Shown here: in pieces, positions 52,332 to 62,091 of the stretch
Layout of the letters: each line of letters opens with the position of its first letter
Numbering within the stretch: position 1 is the stretch's first letter
Source of the DNA: Sphingomonas sp. CCH21-G11
GTDB taxonomy: Bacteria > Pseudomonadota > Alphaproteobacteria > Sphingomonadales > Sphingomonadaceae
Reading direction: 5' to 3'
NCBI RefSeq assembly: GCF_001555965.1
Contig: NZ_LSHX01000033.1
Coordinates: 62,001 to 126,000 of the forward strand
Length of the DNA: 64,000 nucleotides
Translations under genes and position numbers: made by a program
The notes under the pieces: model-generated
Told to the model about the DNA's origin: nothing
Database searches by the model: none
Seen by the model: the letters and a program-made list of their open reading frames with translations, nothing else

Positions 52332-52494
52332 CGGGAAATCCATCTGTGGTGGGGTGGCGCACGGATGCGCGGTCGAATGATCGCGGCGCGTAGCAGGGGC
52401 AGGGGGGCAGTTCAACGCCCGTCGCACCTCGCCCGCGGGGCATTTGAACTCCGGGGCCCTTGCGCCTATGTTGGGGAGCGTGAATGGTGGAGCG

Positions 52495-53142
52495 ATGATG
52501 CTGGTTGTAGTTTTGCTCGCGATGGTGGCGGCCTTTCTGGCGCTGCGCCTGTATTCGGTCCTGGGCAAGCGCACCGGGCATGAACAGCCGCTGCCCAAAC
52601 CTGCGGAAGAGCGTTTCCCGCCCAGCAGCCTGCCGCGTCAGGTCGAAACGCCGGTCGAGCCGCGCGATGCAGGCGCGCGCGTTTTTTCCGACGGGGCCGA
52701 ACGGGGCGTTCGCGCGCTGATCGCTGCCGATCCGTCGTTCGACGTCGCCCAGTTCCTCGACGGGGCCAAGGGTGCCTATCGCATGGTGCTCGAAGCCTTC
52801 TGGAAGGGCGATCGCGCCACGCTCGACTGGCTGACCGAAAGCGACGTGAAGGCGGCGTTCGAGGCGGCAATCGATGAGCGTGAAGCCGCCGGCCATGTCC
52901 TCGACAACCGGGTCGTGTCGATCGAGGAAGCGTTGATCGACGGCGCGTCGGTGGAAAACGGCGTCGCGCGCGTCGTCGTCCGGTTCGACGCCGATATCGC
53001 TGCGGTCACGCGCGACGCCGATGGCAATGTGGTTGCGGGTTCGCTGAGCGATGCGGTTCAGACGCACGACGTGTGGACCTTCACGCGGCGGCTGCGCAGC
53101 GACGATCCCAACTGGAAACTGGCCGAGACCGACGAAGCCTGA
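52495..53142 (+). CDS. Tim44/TimA-like membrane protein
   Basis: About 215 residues: one N-terminal membrane helix (MLVVVLLAMVAAFLALRL), a Pro-rich linker, and a Tim44-like domain from about residue 80 (FLDGAKGAYRMVLEAFWKGD, then WTFTRRLRSDDPNWKLAETD). Alphaproteobacterial TimA is the bacterial relative of mitochondrial Tim44; its role in the envelope is not well defined. The ATG at 52495 or the adjacent one at 52498 follows GGTGGAG. It is the first gene of a group with mltA and smr. Confidence 0.87.
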   Translation: MMLVVVLLAMVAAFLALRLYSVLGKRTGHEQPLPKPAEERFPPSSLPRQVETPVEPRDAGARVFSDGAERGVRALIAADPSFDVAQFLDGAKGAYRMVLEAFWKGDRATLDWLTESDVKAAFEAAIDEREAAGHVLDNRVVSIEEALIDGASVENGVARVVVRFDADIAAVTRDADGNVVAGSLSDAVQTHDVWTFTRRLRSDDPNWKLAETDEA

Positions 53143-53165
53143 CCGGCGGGTTCGGGGGAATGCAG

Positions 53166-54416
53166 ATGAAAGGTGTCGCCGGGCCGCTCATCGCGCTGAT
53201 GCTGGCGGGATGTGCGGTCGTGCCGCGTGATGCGCGGCCGGCTCCCGGAGTTACAGGCTCCACGCCTGCCGCTCGCCAGCCGGTCGCGGCGACGCCGATC
53301 AAACCGGTTGCCGCGCCAACGGTCGCGAGCGGCGTCACCACCGCGGCGTTGGCGGGCGTGGTCGCCGGGCCGCCGCTGACCCGCCTGCCGATCGAGGCGG
53401 CCGGCGCGGCGCGCGCACTCGCGGCCTTCGTCACCAGCTGCGGCACGCTGACGCGGCGCGCGGACAGTTCGGGTCTGTCGATGCCGGCCGACTGGGCGCC
53501 GGCCTGTGCCGCAGCGCGGACCACCGCACCGGGCGCCGCACGCGACTTTTTCGGGAGCTGGTTCGACCCGGTCCAGGTCGGCGACGGCAAGGCGTTTGCC
53601 ACCGGCTATTACGAACCAGAGATCAGCGGGTCGCGTACCCGCACGGGCCCTTATCAGACGCCGATCTACGCGCTCCCCAAGGATATCGTGGAGGTGGATC
53701 TCGGGCTGTTTTCGAACGAGTTGGCCGAGCGCAAGGTGCGCGGGCGCGTGAGCGGCAATGCCCTTGTCCCTTATTTCGACCGGACCGAGATCGAGGAAGG
53801 TGCGCTTGCCGGGCGCGGCCTCGAAATCGCCTATGCGGAGGACCCGATCGAGTTCTTCTTCCTTCAGGTCCAGGGTTCCGGGCGGCTGAGGCTGCCCGAC
53901 GGGGGCGTGATGCGGATCGGCTATGCCGGGCAGAACGGTCGCGAATATACCGGCATCGGCCGGCTGATGCGCGATCGCGGGCTGATCGGCCCAGACCAGG
54001 CATCGATGCAAGGGCTGATGGCGTGGCTGCGCGCCAACCCGGCCGAAGGGCGCGCGGTAATGCGCGAGAACAAGAGCTTCGTCTTCTTCCGCGAACTCAC
54101 CGGCCCGGGGCCGCTGGGTGCGCTGGGCCTGCCCGTCGTCGCGCAGGCGAGCGTCGCTGCCGATCCGCGTTTCGTGCCGCTGGGCGCACCCGTCTTCTTG
54201 TCGATGGACCGTGTCGATGCCTCCGGACTGTGGATCGCGCAGGATACCGGCGGGGCGATCAAGGGGCCGAATCGCTTCGATACATTCTGGGGCGCGGGGG
54301 CGGAGGCGCGGGCGATCGCGGGCGGCATGTCCGCGCGCGGCACCGCCTTCATCCTGCTGCCCAAGCCGGCGGCGGCGCGGCTGGCCGCGCGGGGCGATGA
54401 CCGGCCGGCGCCTTAG
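53166..54416 (+). CDS. mltA: Lytic murein transglycosylase A (MltA)
   Basis: A 416-residue outer-membrane lipoprotein that cleaves peptidoglycan glycan strands. The lipobox LMLAGC is near residue 15. The MltA domain shows ATGYYEPEISGSRT, the catalytic region FFLQVQGSGRL and the C-terminal 3D domain with LWIAQDTGGAIKGPNRFDTFWG. ATG 53166 has GGGGGA at the correct distance; ATG 53160 overlaps that site. The end overlaps smr by 20 bp. Confidence 0.95.
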   Translation: MKGVAGPLIALMLAGCAVVPRDARPAPGVTGSTPAARQPVAATPIKPVAAPTVASGVTTAALAGVVAGPPLTRLPIEAAGAARALAAFVTSCGTLTRRADSSGLSMPADWAPACAAARTTAPGAARDFFGSWFDPVQVGDGKAFATGYYEPEISGSRTRTGPYQTPIYALPKDIVEVDLGLFSNELAERKVRGRVSGNALVPYFDRTEIEEGALAGRGLEIAYAEDPIEFFFLQVQGSGRLRLPDGGVMRIGYAGQNGREYTGIGRLMRDRGLIGPDQASMQGLMAWLRANPAEGRAVMRENKSFVFFRELTGPGPLGALGLPVVAQASVAADPRFVPLGAPVFLSMDRVDASGLWIAQDTGGAIKGPNRFDTFWGAGAEARAIAGGMSARGTAFILLPKPAAARLAARGDDRPAP

Positions 54417-54978
54417 CCCGGCCGAACAGGCGCTGTGGGCAAAGGTGATGGCGACGGTGCGCCCGCTCGCTCCCGCCGCCGCACGCGCGAAGGCTCCGGT
54501 GGAACCCGTCGTCGCCGCCGCGGCACCCACCGAGGTATCAACCCGGCCACGCAAGGGCCGCGTCCCGCCGCCGCCGCCCCTCGCCAAGCCGGCATCGGTA
54601 CCCAAGTCGCTGGCGGAGGGCGGGCTCGACCGCAGCTGGGATCAGCGCATCCGGCGCGGCACGCTGGCGCCGGACTCCAGCATCGACCTGCACGGCCATA
54701 CGCTGGCCAGCGCCCATGCCGCGCTCGACACCGGGCTCGCCAACGCAATCGCGCGAGGTGACCGGGTGCTGTTGCTCATCACCGGCCGCCCGCCCGGAAA
54801 CGACGCGGCGCGACCCTATCCCCGCGGGGCGATCCGGGCGGCGGTTCACGACTGGCTCGCGGTATCGCGCCACGCCGATCGTATCGCCGCCGTGCGTCAG
54901 GCGCATCCGCGTCATGGCGGGGCCGGTGCACTCTATCTCGTGCTCCGCCGCCCGACGGTTGCGGCACCGAAATTTTAA
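54397..54978 (+). CDS. Smr domain protein
   Basis: A 193-residue protein: a variable, Pro/Ala-rich N-terminal half (about 1-95) and a C-terminal Smr domain with SSIDLHGHTLASAHAALD, VLLITGRPPGND and HGGAGALYLVLRR. The Smr fold is a nucleic-acid endonuclease domain, related to the MutS2 C-terminus. The start lies within the last 20 bp of mltA, so translation is coupled. Confidence 0.9.
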   Translation: MTGRRLSPAEQALWAKVMATVRPLAPAAARAKAPVEPVVAAAAPTEVSTRPRKGRVPPPPPLAKPASVPKSLAEGGLDRSWDQRIRRGTLAPDSSIDLHGHTLASAHAALDTGLANAIARGDRVLLLITGRPPGNDAARPYPRGAIRAAVHDWLAVSRHADRIAAVRQAHPRHGGAGALYLVLRRPTVAAPKF

Positions 54979-55049
54979 CGGTTTCCGGGCAAAAACGACG
55001 CGCCGTGCCGGACGAGGGCGGTTCGGCAAGCGGAGTTTCGGATCGGTCG

Positions 55050-56729
55050 ATGGAAGTCTTCTCGCTCAAAAGCAAGGCGGTCGCCTTTGCCCTTTGCGCG
55101 GGCGGAATCGCCTTCATTCTGGCGCTCGCGGCCACCACCAACGGGCGGATCGACATATCAGGCACCGCCGCCTCGCTCGTCGCTGCGATTGTGTGTGCGA
55201 CGATGTGCTGGGCCTATGCCGAACACGCTGTCGCCAACACCGCCGCTGCCATCGACGAAGCCATTGCGCGCTTGGCCCGCGCGGCGAACGGCGACCTTGA
55301 AGGCGAAGTGCCCGAGCAGGTGAGCCGTTTCGTGCCCACACTCGCCGCCGCGATGGAAAGCCTGTTTCGTCAGATGCACGGCAATCTCGACACCGTCCAG
55401 CGCCTGGCCATGTTCGACAGCGTCACCGACCTGCCCAACCGCATCCACTTCAGGCGCTGCTGCGAGCGTGCGCTCGCCGAGCTGCCCGCGGACGCGGCCG
55501 CCGCCATCTTCTTCATCGATCTCGACCGCTTCAAGGCGGTGAACGACACGATGGGTCACGCCACCGGCGACGTCCTGCTCGGCATGGTCGCCAATCGCCT
55601 GCGAGCGGTGGCGGCGCGGTTCGCCGATGAACCCGCCACAGGCACCGGACCGGTGCTGATCGGCCGGCTGGCGGGTGACGAGTTCACCATGTTTTTTCCC
55701 GACATCCGTGAACCCCGGCGGATCGACCGGATCGGGCGCGCCATCCTGTTCGCGCTGGGCGAAAGCTTCGACCTCGGGGGGCAGTCGATCGAGATCGGCG
55801 CATCGGTGGGCGTAGCCGTCCGCCCCCGGCACGGCCGGTCGCTGAGCGAACTGATGCGCGCGGCGGACGCGGCGATGTATCAGGCGAAGGCCAACGGGCG
55901 GGGCTGCGTCGAACATTTCACCGAGCAGCTGGCGACCGAGATCGACGCGCGGACGCGGCTCGAACAGGACCTGCGCACCGCGGTCGCACGCGACCAGTTC
56001 ACGCTGGCGTTCCAGCCGCAGGTGTCGGCGATCGACGGCCGGCTGATCGGCGCGGAGGCGCTGTTGCGCTGGCGACATCCCGATGGCCTCCGGCTGCCCG
56101 GCAGCTTCATCCAGCGTGCCGAGGAAACCGGCCTGATCGTCGAGATCGGTGACTGGGTGATCCATCGTGTTGCCGAAACGATCGCCCGCTGGGCGAAGCT
56201 GGGCGTCGAGCAGCGACTTGCCATCAACATCAGCCCGCGCCAGCTCGATCATGCCGGCTTTTTCCGACGGCTGCGCGACGCGCTGCGTGCGGCCGGCGCG
56301 CCGGCGCGGCTGGTCGAGCTCGAGATTACCGAAAGCCTGGTAATGAGCTGTAGCGACGACGTCATCGATGCGATCGCGCAGCTTCGCGCCGATGGGGCGA
56401 CCGTCGCGATCGACGATTTCGGAACGGGCTATTCGAATCTCGGCCGGCTGCAGATGCTGCCGGTCGATCGCGTCAAGATCGACCGGTCGCTGATCGAGCA
56501 GGTCGCCGAACGGACCGAGGCGCGCACCATCGTCCAGGCGGTGATCGGGCTGGTCCACGGGCTCGGGTGCGAGGCTGTGGCGGAGGGGATCGAGAACGCC
56601 GCGCAGGCCGAGGTCATGCGCGTGATCGGCTGCGACGTGCTCCAGGGCTATGCGATCGGGCGCCCGATGGAGGAGGCGACCTTCCTCAACTGGGCGCGTG
56701 ACCGGCAGCTGATGCGGGCGGCAAGCTGA
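55050..56729 (+). CDS. GGDEF/EAL cyclic-di-GMP signalling protein
   Basis: A 559-residue inner-membrane protein. Two membrane helices (about 10-30 and 36-58) are followed by a HAMP-like linker, a GGDEF domain with RLAGDEF at about 206-212 and an EAL domain starting near 336 (AEALLRWRHPDG). The EAL catalytic set is present: NISPRQL, ELEITESL, IDDFGTGYSNL, VKIDRSLI and AEGIEN, so it should hydrolyse c-di-GMP. The GGDEF motif has Ala at its first position, which often still permits activity. No periplasmic sensor is present. The 3' end overlaps the convergent dapE gene by 44 bp. Confidence 0.93.
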   Translation: MEVFSLKSKAVAFALCAGGIAFILALAATTNGRIDISGTAASLVAAIVCATMCWAYAEHAVANTAAAIDEAIARLARAANGDLEGEVPEQVSRFVPTLAAAMESLFRQMHGNLDTVQRLAMFDSVTDLPNRIHFRRCCERALAELPADAAAAIFFIDLDRFKAVNDTMGHATGDVLLGMVANRLRAVAARFADEPATGTGPVLIGRLAGDEFTMFFPDIREPRRIDRIGRAILFALGESFDLGGQSIEIGASVGVAVRPRHGRSLSELMRAADAAMYQAKANGRGCVEHFTEQLATEIDARTRLEQDLRTAVARDQFTLAFQPQVSAIDGRLIGAEALLRWRHPDGLRLPGSFIQRAEETGLIVEIGDWVIHRVAETIARWAKLGVEQRLAINISPRQLDHAGFFRRLRDALRAAGAPARLVELEITESLVMSCSDDVIDAIAQLRADGATVAIDDFGTGYSNLGRLQMLPVDRVKIDRSLIEQVAERTEARTIVQAVIGLVHGLGCEAVAEGIENAAQAEVMRVIGCDVLQGYAIGRPMEEATFLNWARDRQLMRAAS

Positions 56730-57843
56730 ACGCGCCGCGCGCGATGTCGGCATAGATCGCGGCGAGCAACGTCAGGTCGTCGATCGCGACCGCCTCGTCG
56801 AGCTTGTGCATCGTCGCGTTGACCAGTCCGAACTCGACCACCGGGCACAGCCGTGACAGGAAACGCGCGTCCGATGTCCCGCCCGTCGTCGACAATTCGG
56901 GCGAATGGCCGGTATGTGCGGCGATCCGGTCGGAGACCAGGGTGGACCACGCGCCCGGCGGGGTCAGAAACGCCTCGCCCGACACCATCGCACGTACCTC
57001 CGCACCGGGGGCGTGCGCTTCGACGATGTCGCGCACACGCGCGACCAGCGCGTCGCCGCGATGCAGGTCGTTGAAACGAATGCTCAGCCGCGCCTGCGCC
57101 GCTGCCGGGATGACGTTGGTCGCCGGATTGCCAACCGTCAGGTCGGTGATCTCGAGGTTGGTGGGCTGGAACCAGTCGGTACCTTCGTCGAGGACGAGCG
57201 CGTCGAGCTCAGCCAGCGCCCTGACCAGTCGCGGGATCGGATTGTCGGCGAGGTGCGGGTAGGCGACATGACCCTGCCGGCCCGGGACGTCGATCCAGAT
57301 ATTGACCGAACCGCGTCGCCCGATCTTGATCATGTCGCCCAGCCGGCTGACCGATGTCGGTTCGCCGACCAGGCAGTAATCGGGGCTTAGCCCGCGCGCC
57401 TTCATCCGCTCGATCAGCGCGATCGTGCCGTGGATCGCCGGGCCTTCCTCGTCGCCGGTGATGATCAGGCTCATCGTGCCGAGATCGGCGGGCGTCTGCG
57501 CGGCTGCGGCGACAAAGGCGGCGATCGCCCCCTTCATGTCGACGGCACCGCGGCCATGCAGCAATCCGCCGCGCAGCTCCGCCCGGAACGGGTCGGTGGT
57601 CCAGCCCTTGCCCGGCGGCACCACGTCGAGGTGCCCGGCAAAGGCGAAATGCGTGCCGCCGGCCCCGCGAACGGCGAGCAGGTTCTCGACCGGGCCGTGC
57701 GGGGGGCCGCCCGCGATAAAGCGATCGACATTGAAGCCAAGCGGGACGAGCGCGGCCTCGAGCACGTCAAACACGGCGCCGGTTGCGGGCGTGATGCTCT
57801 CGGCGTCGATCAGCGCACAGGTCAGGTCGAGCAGGTCGGTCAA
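56686..57843 (-). CDS. dapE: Succinyl-diaminopimelate desuccinylase
   Basis: A 385-residue zinc amidohydrolase of lysine and peptidoglycan synthesis. The metal sites are FAFAGHLDVVPPG and ITGDEEGPAIHGT, and a dimerisation domain follows (GSVNIWIDVPGRQGHVAYPH). TGGTSDARFLSRLCPVVEFG carries the C-terminal ligand region. The start is TTG at 57843; no ATG or GTG preserves the family N-terminus (DLTCALIDAESITP). Converging overlap with the GGDEF/EAL gene is 44 bp. Confidence 0.95.
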   Translation of the reverse strand: MTDLLDLTCALIDAESITPATGAVFDVLEAALVPLGFNVDRFIAGGPPHGPVENLLAVRGAGGTHFAFAGHLDVVPPGKGWTTDPFRAELRGGLLHGRGAVDMKGAIAAFVAAAAQTPADLGTMSLIITGDEEGPAIHGTIALIERMKARGLSPDYCLVGEPTSVSRLGDMIKIGRRGSVNIWIDVPGRQGHVAYPHLADNPIPRLVRALAELDALVLDEGTDWFQPTNLEITDLTVGNPATNVIPAAAQARLSIRFNDLHRGDALVARVRDIVEAHAPGAEVRAMVSGEAFLTPPGAWSTLVSDRIAAHTGHSPELSTTGGTSDARFLSRLCPVVEFGLVNATMHKLDEAVAIDDLTLLAAIYADIARGAFSLPPASAAGHAPS

Positions 57844-57928
57844 TCGCGGTTCTTTCGGCAGAGCGGGACACTGCCATCGCGCAAGCCCGCGCCCGACACA
57901 ATCCCGCCAGCGGTGATCACGCGCGCGG

Positions 57929-58597
57929 TCAGGTCTGGACCGGCCCCTCGAACTTCTCGATCACCCATTCCTCCTCCTGCGCGGCGGCGAGCCAGTCTTG
58001 CATGAACGGATGGGTGAGCACCGCGTGCATATAGGCCGGGGCGAAGCGGGCGACGGGCAGCGAATAGGTGACCAGCCGGGTCACGACGGGGGCGAACATG
58101 ATGTCGGCCGCGCCGAAATCGCCGAACAGGAACTTGCCCGCGCCGCCATAACGGGCCCGCGCCTGTGCCCAGATTTCCATGAGCCGGTCGAGCTCCTGCA
58201 GCACGTCGTCGTCGGGCTGACGCGGCGGATAGACGTGGCGGACATTCATGCTGTGCTTGCGTCGCAGCGCGGAGAAGCCCGAATGCATCTCCGCCGCCAT
58301 CGACCGTGCCATGGCGCGCGCGGCGAGGTCCTCGGGCCAGAAGCACTGGCACGCGGTCTTCTCGTTCAGATATTCGATGATCGCCAGCGAATCCCAGACG
58401 ACGATATCGCCGTCCCACAGGATCGGCACCTTGCCCGACGACGGCGCGAACTCGTCGCCCTCGCGCCGTCGGTCCCAGTCGGCGTCGTATAGCGGCACGA
58501 CCACTTCCTGATAAGGCAGCCCCGACTGCCGCACCGCCAGCCAGCCGCGCAGCGACCACGAGCTATAGGCTTTGTTGCCGATGATGATCTTGAGCAT
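57929..58597 (-). CDS. Glutathione S-transferase family protein
   Basis: A 222-residue thioredoxin-fold plus helical-domain GST. The N-terminal motif KAYSSWSLRGWLAVRQ carries the probable active-site Ser; GKVPILWDGDIVVWDSLAII is the glutathione-binding turn, and the C-terminal domain includes LFGDFGAADIMFAPV. The family conjugates or reduces small electrophiles; the substrate is unknown. It is 85 bp upstream of dapE on the same strand. Confidence 0.92.
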   Translation of the reverse strand: MLKIIIGNKAYSSWSLRGWLAVRQSGLPYQEVVVPLYDADWDRRREGDEFAPSSGKVPILWDGDIVVWDSLAIIEYLNEKTACQCFWPEDLAARAMARSMAAEMHSGFSALRRKHSMNVRHVYPPRQPDDDVLQELDRLMEIWAQARARYGGAGKFLFGDFGAADIMFAPVVTRLVTYSLPVARFAPAYMHAVLTHPFMQDWLAAAQEEEWVIEKFEGPVQT

Positions 58598-58633
58598 GGT
58601 GCGGGGATAGCGGCCCGCATGGTGAGCGGCAAC

Positions 58634-59233
58634 CTAACCCGCAATCGGCAGCAGGATTTCGTTGCGCTTGAGCGGACCCGGCACAAAGGGCGAGTTGTAG
58701 AACGCATATTCGACTGGCCCGGTCGGCAGGATGTCGCGCCCGGTCAGCCATTCGCGCAGCGCGCGTTCGTGCGTCTCGAGCGCCATTGCGTCGGCGTTGC
58801 CGGAGAACCGGACCGCCGCGACCCGGCGTGGTGGCAACGTCGTCAGCGCGACGTTTCGGTCGGGCGTGGGAAGCGTGGCGCGGCTGCGCGCGGCGGGCAT
58901 CACGAAGCGCGTGCGCCAGGCCGTGCCGCCGTCCTGATCCTGAAGCACGGGGGCGGTCATCGCGATCTTCTCCCCGGCGCGGTCCTTCGCGAAGATGTAA
59001 TCGGCCAGGCGCCGGAACCCGGCATTGGTGGCTTCGCGCCGCGCGCCCGCCGCCACGGTTTCGGCGACGGTGATTTCCGGATAGTCGCGGATCTCGAAAT
59101 CGCCGTCCTGCTCGACCAGCGTGAAGTCGGGCTGCTCGACCGATTTCTCGCGCCAGACGAACCATGCGCCCGCGCCCACCGCCAACGCGGCGATCCCACC
59201 GCCGATCTTCGCCCATTGTGCCGTCTTGCTCAT
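58634..59233 (-). CDS. SOUL family heme-binding protein
   Basis: A 199-residue protein with an N-terminal membrane anchor (IGGGIAALAVGAGAWFVW) and a SOUL/HBP domain: DFEIRDYPEITVAETV, FRRLADYIFAKDRAGEKIAM and AMTAPVLQDQ. The family binds heme or related tetrapyrroles in some members. The ATG at 59233 follows AAGGAAA, a good ribosome site, so 59248 is not used. It would face the periplasm. Confidence 0.9.
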   Translation of the reverse strand: MSKTAQWAKIGGGIAALAVGAGAWFVWREKSVEQPDFTLVEQDGDFEIRDYPEITVAETVAAGARREATNAGFRRLADYIFAKDRAGEKIAMTAPVLQDQDGGTAWRTRFVMPAARSRATLPTPDRNVALTTLPPRRVAAVRFSGNADAMALETHERALREWLTGRDILPTGPVEYAFYNSPFVPGPLKRNEILLPIAG

Positions 59234-59307
59234 CGAGTTTCCTTCCACGCCATACCGCCGTCGGGCATCGGCCGCCCAACGCGCGAACCCGCCGGGCGTT
59301 GCGGCCG

Positions 59308-59649
59308 CTATGCCCGGATATAGACCCAGGCGCTACGCCCCGACATCAGCGTGACTGCGATGCGTCGGTAATTCGCGCTTTCGTAGACATCGGCGGCGGC
59401 CAGTTCGGCATCGGTCACGTCGAACACCTGTCCGGGGATCGGCGGGGCGTCCGGGTCGGCCACCAGCGCCGGGTGGGTGGCGATCCCGCTCGCATCGCGC
59501 ACATCCGGGTCGTCAATCTCGATCATGATCCGGCGGAAGCCGGTCAGTACGTCCGGCGTGCCCGCCAGCAACCGGCCGAACGTCGCACGCTGCACCTCGG
59601 GGAGCTGCAGCGTGCCATAGGAGAACAGCGCCTGATCTGCCGCGCTCAC
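59308..59649 (-). CDS. Gamma-glutamylcyclotransferase-like (AIG2) protein
   Basis: A 113-residue GGCT-fold protein. [20 protein letters not shown] is the substrate-loop signature, and the ending [18 protein letters not shown] fits the family. The acidic residue in [11 protein letters not shown] is in the place of the catalytic Glu. It may cyclise gamma-glutamyl peptides or repair modified amines. Its start overlaps the ysxC stop by 4 bp (59646-59649). Confidence 0.9.
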   Translation of the reverse strand: MSAADQALFSYGTLQLPEVQRATFGRLLAGTPDVLTGFRRIMIEIDDPDVRDASGIATHPALVADPDAPPIPGQVFDVTDAELAAADVYESANYRRIAVTLMSGRSAWVYIRA

Positions 59650-60281
59650 CCGATTGCTTCGAGGACAGCGGCGCGCAATTCGGGAATGCCCATGCCCTTT
59701 TCGCTCGAGGTCGCGAGGATGTCGGGATGCGCGGCCGGACGTCTGCGCGCCTCCGCGGTGGTGCGCGCGTACATGTCGGCCAGCTCGCTCGCCTTGATCT
59801 TGTCGGCCTTGGTGAGGACGACGCGATAGCTGACCGCCGCCTGGTCAAGCATGTCGAGGATCTCGCGATCGACATCCTTGATGCCGTGGCGCGAGTCGAT
59901 GAGCACCAGCGTGCGTTTGAGCACTGCACGGCCGCGCAGGAAATCGTTCACCAGGAAGCGCCACTGGCGCAACATGTCCTTCGGCGCCTTGGCAAAGCCG
60001 TAGCCCGGCATGTCCACCAGGCGAAAGCGCAGCGGATCACCGATGTCGAAGAAGTTGAGCTCTTGCGTCCGCCCCGGCGTGTTCGACGTGCGCGCGAGTG
60101 CATTGCGTCCGGCAAGCGCGTTGAGCAGCGAAGACTTGCCGACATTCGACCGGCCCGCAAACGCGATCTCGGGCACCGTGGGCGCGGGCAGGTGCTGAAG
60201 CGAGGGCGCCGACTTCAGGAAAGCGACCGGACCCGCAAAGGTCCGGCGTGCGGCCTCGATGAGCTCGATGTCCTCGCTCAT
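59646..60281 (-). CDS. engB: Ribosome-biogenesis GTPase YsxC/EngB
   Basis: A 211-residue GTPase needed for 50S subunit assembly. G1 is [17 protein letters not shown] near residue 41, G3 is [13 protein letters not shown] and G4 is [12 protein letters not shown]. The ATG at 60281 begins [11 protein letters not shown]; the longer frame to 60329 crosses a repeat element. The yidC-ysxC order is conserved in alphaproteobacteria. Confidence 0.96.
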   Translation of the reverse strand: MSEDIELIEAARRTFAGPVAFLKSAPSLQHLPAPTVPEIAFAGRSNVGKSSLLNALAGRNALARTSNTPGRTQELNFFDIGDPLRFRLVDMPGYGFAKAPKDMLRQWRFLVNDFLRGRAVLKRTLVLIDSRHGIKDVDREILDMLDQAAVSYRVVLTKADKIKASELADMYARTTAEARRRPAAHPDILATSSEKGMGIPELRAAVLEAIG

Positions 60282-60286
60282 AAATC

Positions 60287-60333
60287 CTCCCCGAGCTCGT
60301 CTCGGGGAGGGGGACCATTTGCGTAGCAAATGG
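60287..60333. repeat. Double-hairpin intergenic repeat
   Basis: CCTCCCCGAG/CTCGGGGAGG (60287-60310) is followed directly by ACCATTTGC/GCAAATGGT (60313-60333). The two stems fill the 75-bp gap between yidC and ysxC. It resembles a repeat type widespread between genes of sphingomonads (stem of C/G plus ACCATTTGCG). Confidence 0.75.
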
Positions 60334-60356
60334 TGGAGGGATCTGGATGACCATCC

Positions 60357-62063
60357 TCATGTCGCCGGCTTTTGCTTGAGCGCGGGATGGCGCGAATAGA
60401 GCCATTGCTGCTGCGCGATGGTGAGTACGTTCGAGGTTATCCAGTAGACCTGCAGGCCGACCGCGAACGGTGCCATCACGAACATCAGCACCCACGGCAT
60501 GATCGCGAACACCTGCTTCTGCGTCTCGTCCATCGGCGCGGGGTTGAGCTTGAACTGGAAATACATGCTGACGCCGAGCAGGATCGGGATCACGCCGATC
60601 GCCAGGAAGGCCGGGGGCGTGAATGGGATCAGGCCGAACAGGTTGACCGGTGTCAGCGGATCGGGCGCCGACAGATCCTTGATCCACAGCACGAACGGCT
60701 GGTGCCGCATCTCGATGGTCAGCATCAGCACCTTGTAGAGCGCGTAGAAGACCGGGATCTGGAGCAGGGTGGGGAGGCAGCCGGCAACCGGATTGACCTT
60801 CTCGTGCTTGTAGAGCTTCATCATTTCCTGCTGAAGGCGCGGTTTGTCGTCCTTCCAGCGTTCCTGCAGCGCCTTCAGCTTGGGCTGGATCGCCCGCATC
60901 GACGCCATCGACGCAAACTGGCGCTGCGCGATCGGGAACATCAGCAGCCGCACGGTGCAGGTCAGCAGGATGATCGCGACGCCGAAATTGCCGACCATGC
61001 GGAACAGCCAGGTGAGATAGGTGAAGATCGGCTTTTCGATGATCTCGAACCAGCCCCAGTCGATCGCGTTGCCGAACAGGGTGATGCCGCCTTCATCCTC
61101 ATAGCGGTCGAGCAGCTCGACTTCCTTGGCACCCGCGAAGAAGCGGGTGGTTTGGGTAAAGCTCTGACCCGGCGCGACGACACGGGCCGGGGCCCGGAAG
61201 TCGGCCTGATAGGCGTTGGCGCGCGGGCTGCGGAACTGCATTTCGGTCGGCTGCTTCTGGTCGGGCACCAGCGCGGTCAGCCAGTAGATGTCGGTGAAGC
61301 CGATCCAGCCGCCGGTCGAATTGTAACGCTGCGGCCCGTCCTCTCCCACGGTCGAATAATCCACGCCGTAATCGACCGCGCCGTTGTGCACGGCCAGCGG
61401 GCCGGCGTGGATGGTCCAGGTGTCCGGGTCCTTCGACACGCCCTGGCGGCTGAGCAGCGCATAGGGGGTAAGGCTGATCGGCGCGGCGGCGGCGTTGCGC
61501 ACGCTCTGGCGGACCGTGAACATGTAGCCCTCATCGACCGAGATCTGGACCTGATATTGCTGGCCGCCGCTGGTCGTCGACAAGGTGACGGGGGTGGCGG
61601 GAGTCAGCCGCGCGCCGCTCGCCTGCCACAGCGCGTCGGGGGCCGGCGGCGCGACACCGCTGCCCGACCAGCCGAACGCGGCGAAATAGGCGTCGCGCGC
61701 ACCCGATGGCGACAACAGACGGATCGGCGGGGATCCGCGCGCGATCGTCTCGCTGTGGCGGACCAGCACGAGATCGTCGATCCGCGCACCCTTCAGGTTG
61801 ATCGAACCGCGGAGCCGCGGCGTTTCGATGGCAATGCGCGGGGTTTCGCGCAACACGATCGCCCGGTCGCGGATCGCCGCCGGGCTGTCGGCGGTCGGGT
61901 CGGCATCGGGGGCAGGGGCGGTCTTGATCTCGCCCTTCTGCACGGTCGCGGGCGGGCGGCTGACCAGGTTGGGAAAGAAGGTGCCGAGGATCGGTTCCCA
62001 GGCGAACAGGATCACCGCGGCCAGCACCGCGAAGAGCAGGAAGTTTTTCTGTTCGTCTTTCAC
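60357..62063 (-). CDS. yidC: Membrane protein insertase YidC
   Basis: A 568-residue insertase, the Gram-negative long form. An N-terminal membrane anchor (NFLLFAVLAAVILFAWEPI) precedes a periplasmic beta-domain (about 60-340), then the five-helix core from about 350: FGVAIILLTCTVRLLMFPIA and CLPTLLQIPVFYALYKVL. The conserved hydrophilic-groove Arg lies in VRLLMFP. It belongs to the rpmH-rnpA-yidD-yidC-ysxC cluster. Confidence 0.97.
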   Translation of the reverse strand: MKDEQKNFLLFAVLAAVILFAWEPILGTFFPNLVSRPPATVQKGEIKTAPAPDADPTADSPAAIRDRAIVLRETPRIAIETPRLRGSINLKGARIDDLVLVRHSETIARGSPPIRLLSPSGARDAYFAAFGWSGSGVAPPAPDALWQASGARLTPATPVTLSTTSGGQQYQVQISVDEGYMFTVRQSVRNAAAAPISLTPYALLSRQGVSKDPDTWTIHAGPLAVHNGAVDYGVDYSTVGEDGPQRYNSTGGWIGFTDIYWLTALVPDQKQPTEMQFRSPRANAYQADFRAPARVVAPGQSFTQTTRFFAGAKEVELLDRYEDEGGITLFGNAIDWGWFEIIEKPIFTYLTWLFRMVGNFGVAIILLTCTVRLLMFPIAQRQFASMASMRAIQPKLKALQERWKDDKPRLQQEMMKLYKHEKVNPVAGCLPTLLQIPVFYALYKVLMLTIEMRHQPFVLWIKDLSAPDPLTPVNLFGLIPFTPPAFLAIGVIPILLGVSMYFQFKLNPAPMDETQKQVFAIMPWVLMFVMAPFAVGLQVYWITSNVLTIAQQQWLYSRHPALKQKPAT

Positions 62064-62091
62064 CGATCGTCCTCAAACGGAAAATTGCGTC

